A stretch of DNA of 64,000 nt from Methylobacterium isbiliense (GTDB taxonomy: Bacteria > Pseudomonadota > Alphaproteobacteria > Rhizobiales > Beijerinckiaceae), in assembly GCF_022179325.1 (NCBI RefSeq), contig NZ_BPQQ01000036.1, forward strand, positions 1 through 64,000, written 5' to 3'. The notes under the pieces are model-generated. The model did not search any database. It saw only the letters and a list, made by a program, of their open reading frames with translations, and was not told the DNA's origin. The position numbers were made by a program, and so were the translations under genes. Below, in pieces: positions 27,301 through 36,513 of the stretch. Every line of letters starts with the position of its first letter. The stretch's first letter is position 1.

Positions 27301-27463
27301 CGGCCGGGGACCGGGCGGACCACCCCCGACGCGGCGCGTGGGCCGGATCGCCCGGCGCCGGACCGCTCTCTCGCGCTCATCGGACGTTCAGCTCGTGGGC
27401 GCTTATCTCTCCGCCGACCCGGCGGCCGTCAGGCCGTCCGGCAACGTCAGGAGAGATCGCACG

Positions 27464-27775
27464 ATGACGCACGTCAAGGTGCTGGGGCTCGCGGCCCTGG
27501 TGGCGGGCAGCCTCGGACTCGCCTCGGCGGCCAGCGCCGCACCGATCGGCCTCGGCGCGGCCGGTTCCCTCGCGGGCGCGGCGGCGACGCCCGTCGCGGG
27601 CGGCTGCGGCCCCGGCTTCTTCCCGAACCGGTTCGGCATCTGCCGCCCGTTCTACGGCCCGCGGCCCTTCTACGGTCCGCGGCCGTACTATTACGGCCCG
27701 CGGCGCTTCTACGGTCCGAGACCGTTCTACGGGCCGCGCCCCTATTATGGACGCCGGTTCTACTACGGCTACTGA
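27464..27775 (+). CDS. Small secreted aromatic repeat protein (GCG/CRP type)
   Basis: The 103-residue product has a signal peptide (cleavage after ASAA, about residue 26), a GGCGPGFFPNRFGICRP block that resembles the 'GCG...CRPN prefix-to-repeats' motif, and then tandem FYGPRP/YYGPR repeats to the C-terminus. Two cysteines in the prefix may pair. Such proteins are numerous in Methylobacterium-like genomes and are predicted to be surface or periplasmic; the function is unknown. GGAGAG precedes the ATG by about 8 bases. A strong terminator follows immediately. Confidence 0.78.
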   Translation: MTHVKVLGLAALVAGSLGLASAASAAPIGLGAAGSLAGAAATPVAGGCGPGFFPNRFGICRPFYGPRPFYGPRPYYYGPRRFYGPRPFYGPRPYYGRRFYYGY

Positions 27776-27784
27776 CCGACCCGG

Positions 27785-27809
27785 CCCGGCGCCCTGGCGC
27801 CGGGTTTTT
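27785..27809 (+). terminator. Rho-independent terminator
   Basis: CCCGGCGCC (27785-27793) and GGCGCCGGG (27796-27804) form a perfect 9-bp stem with a 2-base spacer, followed by TTTTT. It ends the small secreted repeat protein gene and abuts the stop of the convergent exonuclease gene. Confidence 0.9.
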
Positions 27810-28699
27810 CATGTCTCCGGGTCGCTGCGGGCCGAGAAGCGGTCGCGGGCGGTGAACCGGTCCGCGGGCAGACCGGGCAGGATCCCACCGTAGATCTCGC
27901 GGGACAGGAACGAGCGCTCGATCTCGATCTGCTCCTCGTCGAGGTCGATGTACCAGCAGCGCCGCCGGCTCGACCAACGGTAGTTGCGGTCCTTCAGCCG
28001 GTCCTTGAGAGCGAAGGGCGCGTCGGAGGCCCAGAGGCGCACCGTGGGCCGGCGCGCCGCCTCCAGCAGGGCGGCAAGGCCGAGGCGGCCGGAGCGCCGC
28101 AGCGGCCATGCAAGCAGGGCGAGCAGCGCCTCGCAATCGTCGATCGCCCGGTGGCCGTTGTGGAAGTAGCCGTGGTCGGCGAGCAGCCCGCCGAGGCGCG
28201 CCGCCTCGTGGCCCTCCTCCCGCCAGGGAATCTGGTGGCAGGAACAGGCCCAGTTGCGCGTGGCGAAGACCGGCCAGCGCACCTCGCACATCCGGCGGTC
28301 GAAGCGGGCGTTGTGGGCGATGATCACCCGGGCGCGGCCCGCCAGGGCCTCCACGGCCGCGTCGTCGATGCGCTGCCCGGCCACGTCCGCGTCGGTGATG
28401 CCGGTGAGGCGCGTCACCGTCTCGGGGATCGGCCTGGACGGCTCCTGAAGCTGGTTGAAGCGCTGGCCCACCCGGTAGATGCGCCCGCTCGCCCCGTACG
28501 AGAAGGCGATGATGCCGAGTTCGATCACCTCGTCGGTCGCAGGGTCGAGGCCGGTGGTCTCGGTATCGAGGATCAGCCCGAGATAGGTCGGTTCATCCGC
28601 AGGCTCCCCGGAAGCCGCGAAGGGCTTGAGGCGCCGCAGTACCCTGTACTCCCCGGTACGCTCGAGGATTCCGGCGATGTCGTCGAGCGCGTCCGTCAC
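27809..28699 (-). CDS. DnaQ-like DEDDh 3'-5' exonuclease
   Basis: This 296-residue protein carries all DEDDh motifs: Exo I LDTETTG with Asp45 and Glu47, Exo II AHNARFD with Asp134, and Exo III HRAIDD with His183 and Asp188. The first 35 residues and the last 75 (containing DRLKDRNYRWSSRRRCWY) flank the nuclease domain. The C-terminal segment matches the 'DNA polymerase III epsilon-like' single-gene exonucleases found in Hyphomicrobiales rather than the replicative DnaQ. The role is probably DNA repair or RNA/DNA trimming. The start is GTG at 28699. Convergent with the small secreted protein gene across a terminator. Confidence 0.88.
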   Translation of the reverse strand: MTDALDDIAGILERTGEYRVLRRLKPFAASGEPADEPTYLGLILDTETTGLDPATDEVIELGIIAFSYGASGRIYRVGQRFNQLQEPSRPIPETVTRLTGITDADVAGQRIDDAAVEALAGRARVIIAHNARFDRRMCEVRWPVFATRNWACSCHQIPWREEGHEAARLGGLLADHGYFHNGHRAIDDCEALLALLAWPLRRSGRLGLAALLEAARRPTVRLWASDAPFALKDRLKDRNYRWSSRRRCWYIDLDEEQIEIERSFLSREIYGGILPGLPADRFTARDRFSARSDPET

Positions 28700-28798
28700 G
28701 CGTCACCCACGCTGCCCGCGTCCCAGTTCGGCCACGCTCTCGATAGCCCGCTCCGGAGCGCGGCACCAGGGCAGGGCGGGCGACGTCCACCGCAGATT

Positions 28799-30091
28799 TC
28801 AACCGGACACGGACGCAACCTCGCCGACCCGCAGCCGGCTATCGCCGAGGCGCAGGGCCGTGAGGAGGCCGACCAGGGCGACGCCCGCGATGATGAGGCC
28901 GGGAGCGGCGGGCCAGCCCGTGGCGCCGATCAGCGCATTGGCGGCGAGCGGCCCCAGACCGCTGAGCAGCGTGAAGCCGAGGTTGAGCGAGAGCGCCACC
29001 CCGCTGAAGCGCACCCGGGTCGGGAACAGGGTCGCCAGCAGGTAGGCGAAGCTGCCGTTCGCGCCCGCCATCGCCACGGTGAGAAGCGGCAGGACCAGGA
29101 ACAGGTTCGCGTCGCCCCGCGCCAGCACCACGTAGGCCGGCACGGCGCCGACGAGGAGCAGCAGCGTCGAGGCCTGGAGGAGCCGCCGGGGCGGGATGCG
29201 GTCCGCGAACCACGAGGCGGCGAGCAGCGAGACCGACATCGCCAGCAGCGCCACGTTGATGGCGAGCGCCACGGTCTGCCGGTCGTAGCGCAGCACCTGG
29301 CCCAGATAGGCCGGCATGTGCGCGAACAGGATGCCGTTGAAGGCAGCGGTCAGCGCGACGATGCCGATGCCGGTGAGGACGGCGCGGCGGTGGAGGCGCA
29401 GCACCTCGCCGACCGGGCTGCGCGAGGCCGTGTGCTGCAGGCGCAGGAATTCCGGCGTCTCCTCCAGCGAGCGGCGCAGCCAGAAGCTCACGAGGCCGAG
29501 CATGCCGCCGAACAGGAAGGCGATGCGCCAGCCGTACTCGGCCATGGCGGCGGGGGGCAGCCACGTCTGCAGGGCGAGGTAGACGAGGGCCGCGAGGATC
29601 ACGCCGCTGTTGACGAAGCAGAAGACGATGCCGCAGGCGAAGCCCGGGCGACGCGAGGCGGTCTCGACCACGAAGGTGATGGCGCCCGGCAACTCGCCGC
29701 CGATGCACAGTCCCTGCACGAAGCGCAGACCGACGAGCAGCAGGGTCGCCGCCACGCCCCAGGAGGCGTGGGGCGGCACGAGCCCCATGCCGAGCGTGCA
29801 GGCCGACATGGTGAAGACCGTGACCACGAACACCGTCTTGCGCCCGTAGCGGTCGCCGAAATGGCTGAGCACCACGCCGCCGAGGGGCCGCGCGAGGTAG
29901 CCCACGGCGAAGACCGCGAGCGAGAGGGTGAGGGCGGCCACCGGATCGCTCGCCGGGAAGAACGCCGCGGCGATGTACTGGGCGAAGATGCCGTAGACGA
30001 TGAAGTCGTAGTATTCGAGCCCGCCGCCGAGGCTCGCCAGCACCGTCATGGTCCATTGGCGGCGGGTCAGGTCCGGGGCTTCGGCTGTCAT
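28799..30091 (-). CDS. MHS-family MFS transporter (metabolite:H+ symporter)
   Basis: The 430-residue protein has twelve predicted membrane helices and the MHS/ProP-KgtP signatures: GGGLEYYDFIVYG in helix 1, FGDRYGRK in the loop 2-3, and RFVQGLCIGGELPGA in helix 4. Members take up organic acids, osmolytes or aromatic acids with protons. The adjacent UxaA-family dehydratase gene ends upstream on the same strand (72 bp gap), so it may share that locus's substrate, but a separate transcript is possible. The substrate cannot be read from the sequence. Confidence 0.87.
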   Translation of the reverse strand: MTAEAPDLTRRQWTMTVLASLGGGLEYYDFIVYGIFAQYIAAAFFPASDPVAALTLSLAVFAVGYLARPLGGVVLSHFGDRYGRKTVFVVTVFTMSACTLGMGLVPPHASWGVAATLLLVGLRFVQGLCIGGELPGAITFVVETASRRPGFACGIVFCFVNSGVILAALVYLALQTWLPPAAMAEYGWRIAFLFGGMLGLVSFWLRRSLEETPEFLRLQHTASRSPVGEVLRLHRRAVLTGIGIVALTAAFNGILFAHMPAYLGQVLRYDRQTVALAINVALLAMSVSLLAASWFADRIPPRRLLQASTLLLLVGAVPAYVVLARGDANLFLVLPLLTVAMAGANGSFAYLLATLFPTRVRFSGVALSLNLGFTLLSGLGPLAANALIGATGWPAAPGLIIAGVALVGLLTALRLGDSRLRVGEVASVSG

Positions 30092-30162
30092 GGTCGCGTG
30101 TCCGCATCCGGAGCCCTCGATCCGGCTCCGGCCGCGCCCTTACCCCGGTTCGGGCCGCGCGC

Positions 30163-31713
30163 CTACATCACGGCGCCGATCTGCCAGGGCACGAACTCGG
30201 CGTCGCCGTAGCCGAGCGCCTCCGATTTCGAGCGCTCGCCGGAGGCAACAGAGAGGATCCTGGCGAAGATCTCGTCGCCCTTCTGGCGGATCGAGACGCC
30301 GTCGAGGACATCGCCGCAATCGATGTCCATGTCCTCTTCCATGCGGCGGTAGATCTCGCTGTTGGTCGCGAGCTTGATCGACGGCGTGGGCTTGCAGCCG
30401 TAGGCCGAGCCGCGCCCGGTGGTGAAGCACAGGATGTTCGCCCCGCCCGCCACCTGGCCGGTGGCCGAGACGGGATCGAAGCCCGGCGTGTCCATGTAGA
30501 CGAAGCCCCTGGCGGTGACGGGCTCGGCGTAGCGGAAGACGCCGTTGAGCCGCGTCGTGCCGCCCTTGGCCGCGGCCCCGAGGGATTTTTCCAGGATGGT
30601 GGTGAGCCCGCCCGCCTTGTTGCCGGGGGAGGGATTGTTGTTCATCTCGCCGCCGTTGCGGGCGGTGTAGCCCTCCCACCAGCGGATCATCTCCACGAGC
30701 GCCTCGCCGGTGGCGCGGTCGACCGCGCGGCGGGTGAGCAGGTGCTCGGCCCCATAGATCTCGGGCGTCTCGGACAGGATCGCGGTGCCGCCCTCGGCCA
30801 CGAGCCGGTCCACGGCGGCGCCGAGCGCCGGGTTGGCCGTGATGCCCGAATAGCCGTCCGAGCCGCCGCACTGGAGCGCGAGCATCAGCGCGGAGGCCGG
30901 CACGGTCTCGCGCCGGACCCTGGCCACGGCCGGCAGCATCTCGCGGATCGCCGCCACGCCCGCCTCGACGCTGCGGCGCGTGCCGCCGGTCTCCTGGATG
31001 GTGAAGCTGCGGAAGGTGTCGCTCTCGACGATCCCATAGGCGCGCTTCCAGCGGTCGATCTGGAAGCCCTCGCAGCCGAGGCCCACCATGATGACCCCGC
31101 CCATGTTGGGGTTGGCCGCGTAGCCCCACTGGGTGCGCTTGAGGATCTCGCTGCCCTCGCCCTGGATGTCGTAGCCGCAGCCGGTGCCGTGCACGAGCGG
31201 GATGATGCCGTCGATGGCCGGGTAGTCGTCGAGCAGGCCGGAGCGCCGCACCTCCTCGGCGATGAAGCGCGCGACGGAGGCCGAGCAGTTCACCGAAGTG
31301 AGGACGCCGATGTAGTTGCGGGTGCCGACCCGCCCGTCGGCCCGGCGGTAGCCCTGGAAGGTCGCGCGCTCGGCCTCCGGGACCATGGCCGTCTCGCGGG
31401 CCTCCTCGGCGAAGCGGTAGTCGCGGGCGAAGTCGCCCTTGGCCTCGCCCAGGCCCACATTGTGCTCGTGCACCCATTCGCCCGGGGCGATCCCGCGGCT
31501 CGCGAAGCCGATCACCTGCCCGAACTTGCGGATCGGGCCGCCCTCGGGAATCGCCGCCGTCGCGATCTTGTGGCCCTTGGGCACGCGGGCGGAGGCCGTC
31601 ACGCCCTCGACCGCGGCGCCCGGCAGGATCGCGTCCACCGCCACCACCACGTTGTCGTCGGGGCTGAGGCGCACGGTGCGGGGCGGCGGGGGCAGGGCGG
31701 TTGCGGCGAACAT
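30163..31713 (-). CDS. UxaA/GarD-family sugar-acid dehydratase
   Basis: This 516-residue protein has an N-terminal SAF domain (about 15-85, DNVVVAVDAILPG and ARVPKGHKIA) fused to the altronate/galactarate dehydratase core. Core marks are GYRRADGRVGTRNYIG, VHGTGCGYD, QCGGSDGYSGITANPALG and MNNNPSPGNKAGG. Relatives dehydrate D-altronate or galactarate, and the split SuyAB pair of the same superfamily desulfonates sulfolactate. It is the last gene after a branched-chain-type ABC transporter on the same strand, so the substrate is probably what that transporter imports. ATG at 31713 is chosen for its CGGAG site; an in-frame ATG at 31734 lacks one. Confidence 0.87.
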   Translation of the reverse strand: MFAATALPPPPRTVRLSPDDNVVVAVDAILPGAAVEGVTASARVPKGHKIATAAIPEGGPIRKFGQVIGFASRGIAPGEWVHEHNVGLGEAKGDFARDYRFAEEARETAMVPEAERATFQGYRRADGRVGTRNYIGVLTSVNCSASVARFIAEEVRRSGLLDDYPAIDGIIPLVHGTGCGYDIQGEGSEILKRTQWGYAANPNMGGVIMVGLGCEGFQIDRWKRAYGIVESDTFRSFTIQETGGTRRSVEAGVAAIREMLPAVARVRRETVPASALMLALQCGGSDGYSGITANPALGAAVDRLVAEGGTAILSETPEIYGAEHLLTRRAVDRATGEALVEMIRWWEGYTARNGGEMNNNPSPGNKAGGLTTILEKSLGAAAKGGTTRLNGVFRYAEPVTARGFVYMDTPGFDPVSATGQVAGGANILCFTTGRGSAYGCKPTPSIKLATNSEIYRRMEEDMDIDCGDVLDGVSIRQKGDEIFARILSVASGERSKSEALGYGDAEFVPWQIGAVM

Positions 31714-31765
31714 GAGCGACTCCGAAACATCCATCGATGAAGCACTTGAGATGAAGCACTCGGAA

Positions 31766-31789
31766 CCCCTCTCCCGCACCGGAGAGGGG
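31766..31789. repeat. Palindromic intergenic element, copy A
   Basis: CCCCTCTCC (31766-31774) and GGAGAGGGG (31781-31789) form a 9-bp stem. The flanks GAAGCACTCGGAA and TTTCCCGCG resemble those of the element at 37833-37852, indicating one dispersed family. It lies between livF and the dehydratase gene. Confidence 0.7.
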
Positions 31790-31820
31790 TTTCCCGCGCC
31801 AGTCTCCTCGGCGGCTCACC

Positions 31821-32555
31821 CTATCCCGCGGCCGCCTTGCGCCCGCCGAGATACGCCGCCCGGATGTCGTCGTTGGCCCAGAGCGATTCCGGCGAGCCGC
31901 TGAGCACGAGCTGGCCGGTCTCCAGCACGTAGCCGCGATCGGCCACCGAGAGGCCCATGCGGGCGTTCTGCTCGACGAGCAGCACCGTGGTGCCGCGGCG
32001 GCGCACCTCGGCGATGATGGCGAAGACCGCCTGGACGATCACCGGGGCGAGCCCGAGCGAGGGCTCGTCGAGCAGGAGGATGCGCGGCTTGGCCATGAGG
32101 CCGCGGGCGAGCGCCACCATCTGGAGCTGGCCGCCCGAGAGCGTCCAGCCGAGGGCGTCGGCGAAGCGGCGGATGTCGGGGAAGAGGTCGAACATCGCGT
32201 CCGCCTCGTCGCGGATCTGGCGCGACGAGAGCCCGGTGCGGTTCGAGGCGCCGAGCATGATGTTCTCGCGCACGGTCAGCCCGGGGAAGACCCGGCGCCC
32301 CTCCGGCACGTGGGCGACGCCACGGCGCACGATCTCCTCGGGCTTGAGGCCGACGAGCGACTCGCCCTCGAACAGGATCTCGCCGCCCGCCGGCTTCACC
32401 AGGCCCGAGATGGTCTTGAGGGTGGTGGACTTGCCGGCCCCGTTGGAGCCGAGCAGCGTCACGACCTCGCCAGCCTCCACCGAGAAGGAGACGCCGCGCA
32501 CGGCCTCGATCTCGCCGTAGCGGACGGTCAGGTCGCGGATGTCGAGGAGCGCCAT
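31821..32555 (-). CDS. Branched-chain-type ABC transporter ATPase (LivF-like)
   Basis: The 244-residue ATPase has Walker A LGSNGAGKST, signature LSGGQLQMVALARGL, Walker B ILLLDEPSLGL and the LivF-typical GVAHVPEGRRVFPGLTV. It pairs with the ATPase half of the upstream LivM-LivG fusion to power a HAAT-family importer. The gene follows the fusion gene by 10 bp. HAAT systems carry amino acids, amides, ureas or organic acids; the linked dehydratase favours a hydroxy acid here. Confidence 0.92.
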   Translation of the reverse strand: MALLDIRDLTVRYGEIEAVRGVSFSVEAGEVVTLLGSNGAGKSTTLKTISGLVKPAGGEILFEGESLVGLKPEEIVRRGVAHVPEGRRVFPGLTVRENIMLGASNRTGLSSRQIRDEADAMFDLFPDIRRFADALGWTLSGGQLQMVALARGLMAKPRILLLDEPSLGLAPVIVQAVFAIIAEVRRRGTTVLLVEQNARMGLSVADRGYVLETGQLVLSGSPESLWANDDIRAAYLGGRKAAAG

Positions 32556-32565
32556 GCTGCCGCCT

Positions 32566-34410
32566 TCAGGCCGGATGGAGGTCGGTGCGCAGGCCCGGGT
32601 CGCGGCGGCCCGCGCCCGGCTCCGCGCTGTCCTGGCCGAGATAGGCCTCGATCACCGCGGGCTCGCGCAGCACCGTGGCGGTCACGCCGTCGGCGATGCG
32701 CCGGCCGAAATTGAGCACCGTGATGTGGTTGGCGACGTCGCTCACCAGCGTCATGTCGTGGTCGATGATGAGGATCGTCACCCCCTTGGCGGCGACCCGG
32801 CGCAGGAGGCCGGTGAGCGCACCCTTCTCGCTGGTGTTGAGGCCCGCCGCCGGCTCGTCGAGGAGGAGGAGCGAGGGGTTGCCGGCGAGCGCCCGGGCGA
32901 TCTCGATCAGGCGCTGGTGGCCGTAGGAGAAGGCCGAGACCGGCTCCTCGGCCCGCGCCTCCAGCCCCACGAAGGCGAGCGCCGCGCGGGCGCGGGCCTG
33001 GAGCGTGGCGCGGTCTGCCCCCGCAAACTCGTTGCCCGGACGCTCGGCGCCGATCACCACGTTCTCCAGCGCGCTCATCGAGCGGAAGAGCCGGATGTTC
33101 TGGAAGGTGCGACCCAGGCCCGCCGCCGCCCGGGCATGGGGCGGGAGGTGGGTGATGTCGCGCCCGTCGAGCCGCACCCGGCCCGCGGTCGGCTTGTAGA
33201 GGCCCGAGAGCACGTTGAGGGTCGTGGTCTTGCCCGAGCCGTTCGGGCCGATCAGCGCGTGGATGCCCCCGCGCGTCACCGTGAACGACACCTCGTCCAC
33301 CGCCTTGAGGCCGCCGAAGTGCTTCGAGAGCGCCTCGACCTCCAGCACCGGGCCCGCGCTCGCCGCACTCTGCGTCAGCACGAGGTCGCCCGCGCGGGGC
33401 GGCGCCGGGCGCCGGGGGCGCAGGCGCTTCACCTGATCGCCGAGGAAGCCCCAGATGCCCTCGGGCATGAACACCACGATCAGGATCACCGCGAGCCCGT
33501 AGATGGCGAGGTAGAGACCCGGGATCTCCTTCAGGAACCGCAGCCATTCGGGGATCAGGATCAGGAGGCCCGTGCCGATCACCGCCCCTGCGGGCGAGCC
33601 GACGCCGCCGAGCAGGGCCATCGTCAGGAAGACGATCGATTCCGCGAAGGCGAACTGGTCGGGGCTGACATACGTGAAGCCGCCGGCGAACAGCCCGCCG
33701 CCGAGCCCCGCCAGCAGCGCCCCGATGGCGAAGGCCGTCACCTTGGTGCGGTAGACGTCGATGCCCGTGACGCCGGCCGCGAGCTCGTTGTCGCGCACCG
33801 CCCGCATGGCGCGGCCGAGCCGCGTGCGGGGCATGTGCCAGACCACCCAGGCCACGACCGCCAGCACCGCGAGGCACAGGCCGAGATAGACCTGCCCGTC
33901 CGTGAACAGGGCGGGGCGCTGGATGCGCGGCACGCCGTCCGGCCCGTGCGTGACCGGGATCCAGTTGACCAGCACCAGGGTGAGGATCTGCTGGAAGCTG
34001 ATCGTCACCATGGCGAGGTAGTGGCCGCCCAGACGCAGCGTCGAGGCGCCCAGGAACGCCCCCATGACCAGGGCCGCCGCAAGACCGGCGGCGAGGCAGA
34101 TCCAGAAATTGACGCCGAGATCCACCGTGCCGAGGCCCACCGCGTAGGCGCCGATGCCGAAGAAGGCCGCCTGCGCGAGGTTGATCTGCCCGCACAGCCC
34201 CAGCACGACGGTGAGGCCGATCACCGCGATCGCGTAGGTCGCGGCCTGCATCAGGATGTTGAGGAGGTAGCCGTTGAGCGGCGTCGACACCGCCACGAAC
34301 ACGGCGCAGGCCGAGAGCGCCGCGTAGATCAGGGAGCCCACCGGCAGGCGGCGGGGGGCGGGGGAGGCGGGCGCCGCCACGCCGGCCTGGGGGAGAGGGG
34401 AGCCGGTCAT
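32566..34410 (-). CDS. LivM-LivG fusion: ABC permease plus ATPase
   Basis: The 614-residue product fuses two normally separate subunits. Residues about 20-330 are a LivM permease with eight or more hydrophobic helices (VVLGLCGQINLAQAAFFGIGA and GGVGSPAGAVIGTG are typical; quoted in short segments). Residues about 365-600 are a LivG ATPase with IGPNGSGKTTT, GLGRTFQNIRLF, FSYGHQRLIEIARAL and LLLLDEPAAGLN. LivM-LivG fusions occur in some HAAT operons and fix one-to-one stoichiometry. The ATG overlaps the livH stop (ATGA). Confidence 0.93.
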   Translation of the reverse strand: MTGSPLPQAGVAAPASPAPRRLPVGSLIYAALSACAVFVAVSTPLNGYLLNILMQAATYAIAVIGLTVVLGLCGQINLAQAAFFGIGAYAVGLGTVDLGVNFWICLAAGLAAALVMGAFLGASTLRLGGHYLAMVTISFQQILTLVLVNWIPVTHGPDGVPRIQRPALFTDGQVYLGLCLAVLAVVAWVVWHMPRTRLGRAMRAVRDNELAAGVTGIDVYRTKVTAFAIGALLAGLGGGLFAGGFTYVSPDQFAFAESIVFLTMALLGGVGSPAGAVIGTGLLILIPEWLRFLKEIPGLYLAIYGLAVILIVVFMPEGIWGFLGDQVKRLRPRRPAPPRAGDLVLTQSAASAGPVLEVEALSKHFGGLKAVDEVSFTVTRGGIHALIGPNGSGKTTTLNVLSGLYKPTAGRVRLDGRDITHLPPHARAAAGLGRTFQNIRLFRSMSALENVVIGAERPGNEFAGADRATLQARARAALAFVGLEARAEEPVSAFSYGHQRLIEIARALAGNPSLLLLDEPAAGLNTSEKGALTGLLRRVAAKGVTILIIDHDMTLVSDVANHITVLNFGRRIADGVTATVLREPAVIEAYLGQDSAEPGAGRRDPGLRTDLHPA

Positions 34411-35282
34411 GCCTTCTCCGCGATGCGTTCGCCGAACAGCCCCTGGGGCCGCAGGACCAGGAAGGCGACGAGCACGATGAACGCGAAGGCATCCTTGTAG
34501 GGTACCGAGACGTAGGCCGCCCCGAACGTCTCGATGATGCCGAGCGCGAGCCCGCCGATGATCGCCCCCGTGACGTCGCCGAAGCCGCCGATGATGGTGG
34601 CGGCGAAGGCCTTGAGGGCGATCGTCGCGCCCATCTGGATCGACACGAACAGCACGGGCGCCACCAGGATGCCGGCGATGCCCCCCAGCACCGCGCTGTA
34701 CACGAAGGTCAGCATGATCATCCCGGCGACCGGGATGCCCAGCAGCGCGGCCATCTCCTTGTCCTGCGAGGTGGCCTGCAGCTTCTTGCCGATCAAGGTG
34801 TGTTCGAAGAACCAGTACTGGAAGGCGACGAGCACCGCCGTCACGGCGATGATCAGCAGGTACTGGCTGTCGAGGAAGACCGGCCCGACGAGGAACCCTT
34901 GTGTCTCGAACACCGGCGAGAGCACCTGCGGCTGCGGCCCGTAGAGCGCCAGCGTCGAGTTGGCGAGGAAGATCGAGGCGCCGATGGTCGAGATGATCAC
35001 CGGCAGGTAGGTGCGGTGGCGCAACGGATAGTAGACGCCGAGGTTGAACAGGGCGCCGAGCAGCGCCATGCCGCCGATGGCGATCAGGAACGACAGCCAG
35101 TAGGGCCATTCGAGGTCGACCGCGAAGACGACCATCAGGAACGCCGCCACCATCGAGAACTCGCCCTGGGCGAAGTTCACCACGTTGGTGGCGCGGAAGA
35201 TCAGCACGAAGCCGAGCGCCACGAGGGCGTAGACGGCGCCGATGCCGATTCCGGTGAAGAGGAGTTGAAGGACGAGATCCAT
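34407..35282 (-). CDS. Branched-chain-type ABC permease (LivH-like)
   Basis: This 291-residue membrane protein has the LivH hallmarks: an N-terminal GIGIGAVYALVALG helix, FAQGEFSM, and a C-terminal AFVILVAFLVLRPQGLFG-like end (here FIVLVAFLVLRPQGLFGE). It forms the translocation path with the permease half of the LivM-LivG fusion. It lies 64 bp downstream of the binding-protein gene and overlaps the fusion gene by four bases. Confidence 0.93.
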   Translation of the reverse strand: MDLVLQLLFTGIGIGAVYALVALGFVLIFRATNVVNFAQGEFSMVAAFLMVVFAVDLEWPYWLSFLIAIGGMALLGALFNLGVYYPLRHRTYLPVIISTIGASIFLANSTLALYGPQPQVLSPVFETQGFLVGPVFLDSQYLLIIAVTAVLVAFQYWFFEHTLIGKKLQATSQDKEMAALLGIPVAGMIMLTFVYSAVLGGIAGILVAPVLFVSIQMGATIALKAFAATIIGGFGDVTGAIIGGLALGIIETFGAAYVSVPYKDAFAFIVLVAFLVLRPQGLFGERIAEKA

Positions 35283-35346
35283 GCTGTCCGCCCCGGCTGG
35301 CCTGGAGGAGGGCCCGCCCCGGCGGGGCGGACCGGAGGTGGGGGGA

Positions 35347-36513
35347 TCAGCCCTGGTAGAAGTCGATGCGCTTGTCGAAGACGATGTTGCCCTTGTCGTT
35401 CTTCACGACGTTGTAGCCGTGCAGGCCGTCGCCGTTCTTGTCGAAGTTGTAGGTGCCCTCGGCGCCCTCGTGGCCGCGCACGGCGAGCAGCGCCTCGCGG
35501 ATCGCCTGCGGATCGGTCTTGCCGGCCTTGTTGATGGCAAGCGCCAGCACCGTGACGGCGTCGAAGGTCCAGGAGGACTGGTTGTCGGGCGCGATCTTGG
35601 TGGCGGCCCGGTAGGCCTTGCCGAAGTTCCGCGCCGCGTCGCTCGATTCCTCGGCGTAGTCCGCGACCCCGTAGGTGCCGAAGAGCGAGGGACCGGCGAG
35701 CTTGAGCGCCGTGACGTTGACGATCGAGGGCGAGCCCACCCACGGCACCGTGACGCCGAGCTGGCGCAGCTGCCGCGCGAAGATGCCGAGGTCGTTCTCG
35801 AAGGTGAAGTAGGAGCCGATCACGTCCGCGCCCGACTGGCGGATCGCCAGCACGACCGGGGTGAAGTCCTGGCTCTGGTTCGTGTAGCCCTGGTCGAGGG
35901 CGATGGTGGCCCCGGCCTTGCCGAGCGCCTCGGTGAGCGCCTTGGCGCCGCTGGTGCCGAAGGCGTCGGTGGAGTGGATGATCGCCCACTTCTTCTTGGC
36001 GAGCGTGGTGACGCCGAAATCCGCGATGACGCGCGCCGAGTAGCTGTCGTTGGGGCGGAAGCGGAAGAGCCAGGGATTGCCCATCTGGGTCAGCACCGGA
36101 TCGGTGCCGCCGAAGCAGACCGGCTTGCCCGTCTTCAGGATGTCGGGCGCCATGGCGTGGTTCTGGGTCGAGCGGATCGAGCCCAGGAAGCCCACGAGGT
36201 CGCTCTGCGAGGCGAGCTTCGAGAAGGCGAGCACCGCGCCCGGATTGGTGGTGAGGTCGTCCTCTGTGACGATCTCGAGCGGCTTGCCGAGCACGCCGCC
36301 GGCCTTGTTGACCTGCTCCAGGGCGAGCTTGGCGCCGTTGAGCGCGAAGCGCCCGGCGTCGGCGCCCGGCCCGGTGACGGGCAGCACCATGCCGATCCGC
36401 ACGGTGGAGGCCGCTCCCTGCGCGCAGGCGGAGCGGATCACGCCCGGGCCCGCCATGCCGCCGATCACCGCGGATGCGGCTCCGCCCAGGAAAACGCGAC
36501 GCGTCGTCCTCAT
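35347..36513 (-). CDS. Periplasmic substrate-binding protein of the Liv-type ABC importer
   Basis: The 388-residue protein is a type I periplasmic binding protein of the HAAT class, with a twin-arginine signal (TTRRVFLGGAAS) and a cleavage region near ACAQG. The mature part begins VRIGMVLPVTGPGADAG and has the usual two-lobe pattern, including FLGSIRSTQN and DAFGTSGAKAL. It is the first gene of the operon binding protein, livH, livMG, livF, dehydratase. The ligand is unknown; the operon's dehydratase suggests a sugar acid or other hydroxy acid rather than leucine. Confidence 0.9.
   Translation of the reverse strand: MRTTRRVFLGGAASAVIGGMAGPGVIRSACAQGAASTVRIGMVLPVTGPGADAGRFALNGAKLALEQVNKAGGVLGKPLEIVTEDDLTTNPGAVLAFSKLASQSDLVGFLGSIRSTQNHAMAPDILKTGKPVCFGGTDPVLTQMGNPWLFRFRPNDSYSARVIADFGVTTLAKKKWAIIHSTDAFGTSGAKALTEALGKAGATIALDQGYTNQSQDFTPVVLAIRQSGADVIGSYFTFENDLGIFARQLRQLGVTVPWVGSPSIVNVTALKLAGPSLFGTYGVADYAEESSDAARNFGKAYRAATKIAPDNQSSWTFDAVTVLALAINKAGKTDPQAIREALLAVRGHEGAEGTYNFDKNGDGLHGYNVVKNDKGNIVFDKRIDFYQG

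Noticed and set aside
30163-31713. Sulfolactate sulfo-lyase SuyAB as the specific call
   Set aside because: Known SuyA and SuyB are separate chains and no sulfite-handling gene is nearby, so only the UxaA/GarD family is claimed; sulfolactate is kept as one possible substrate.
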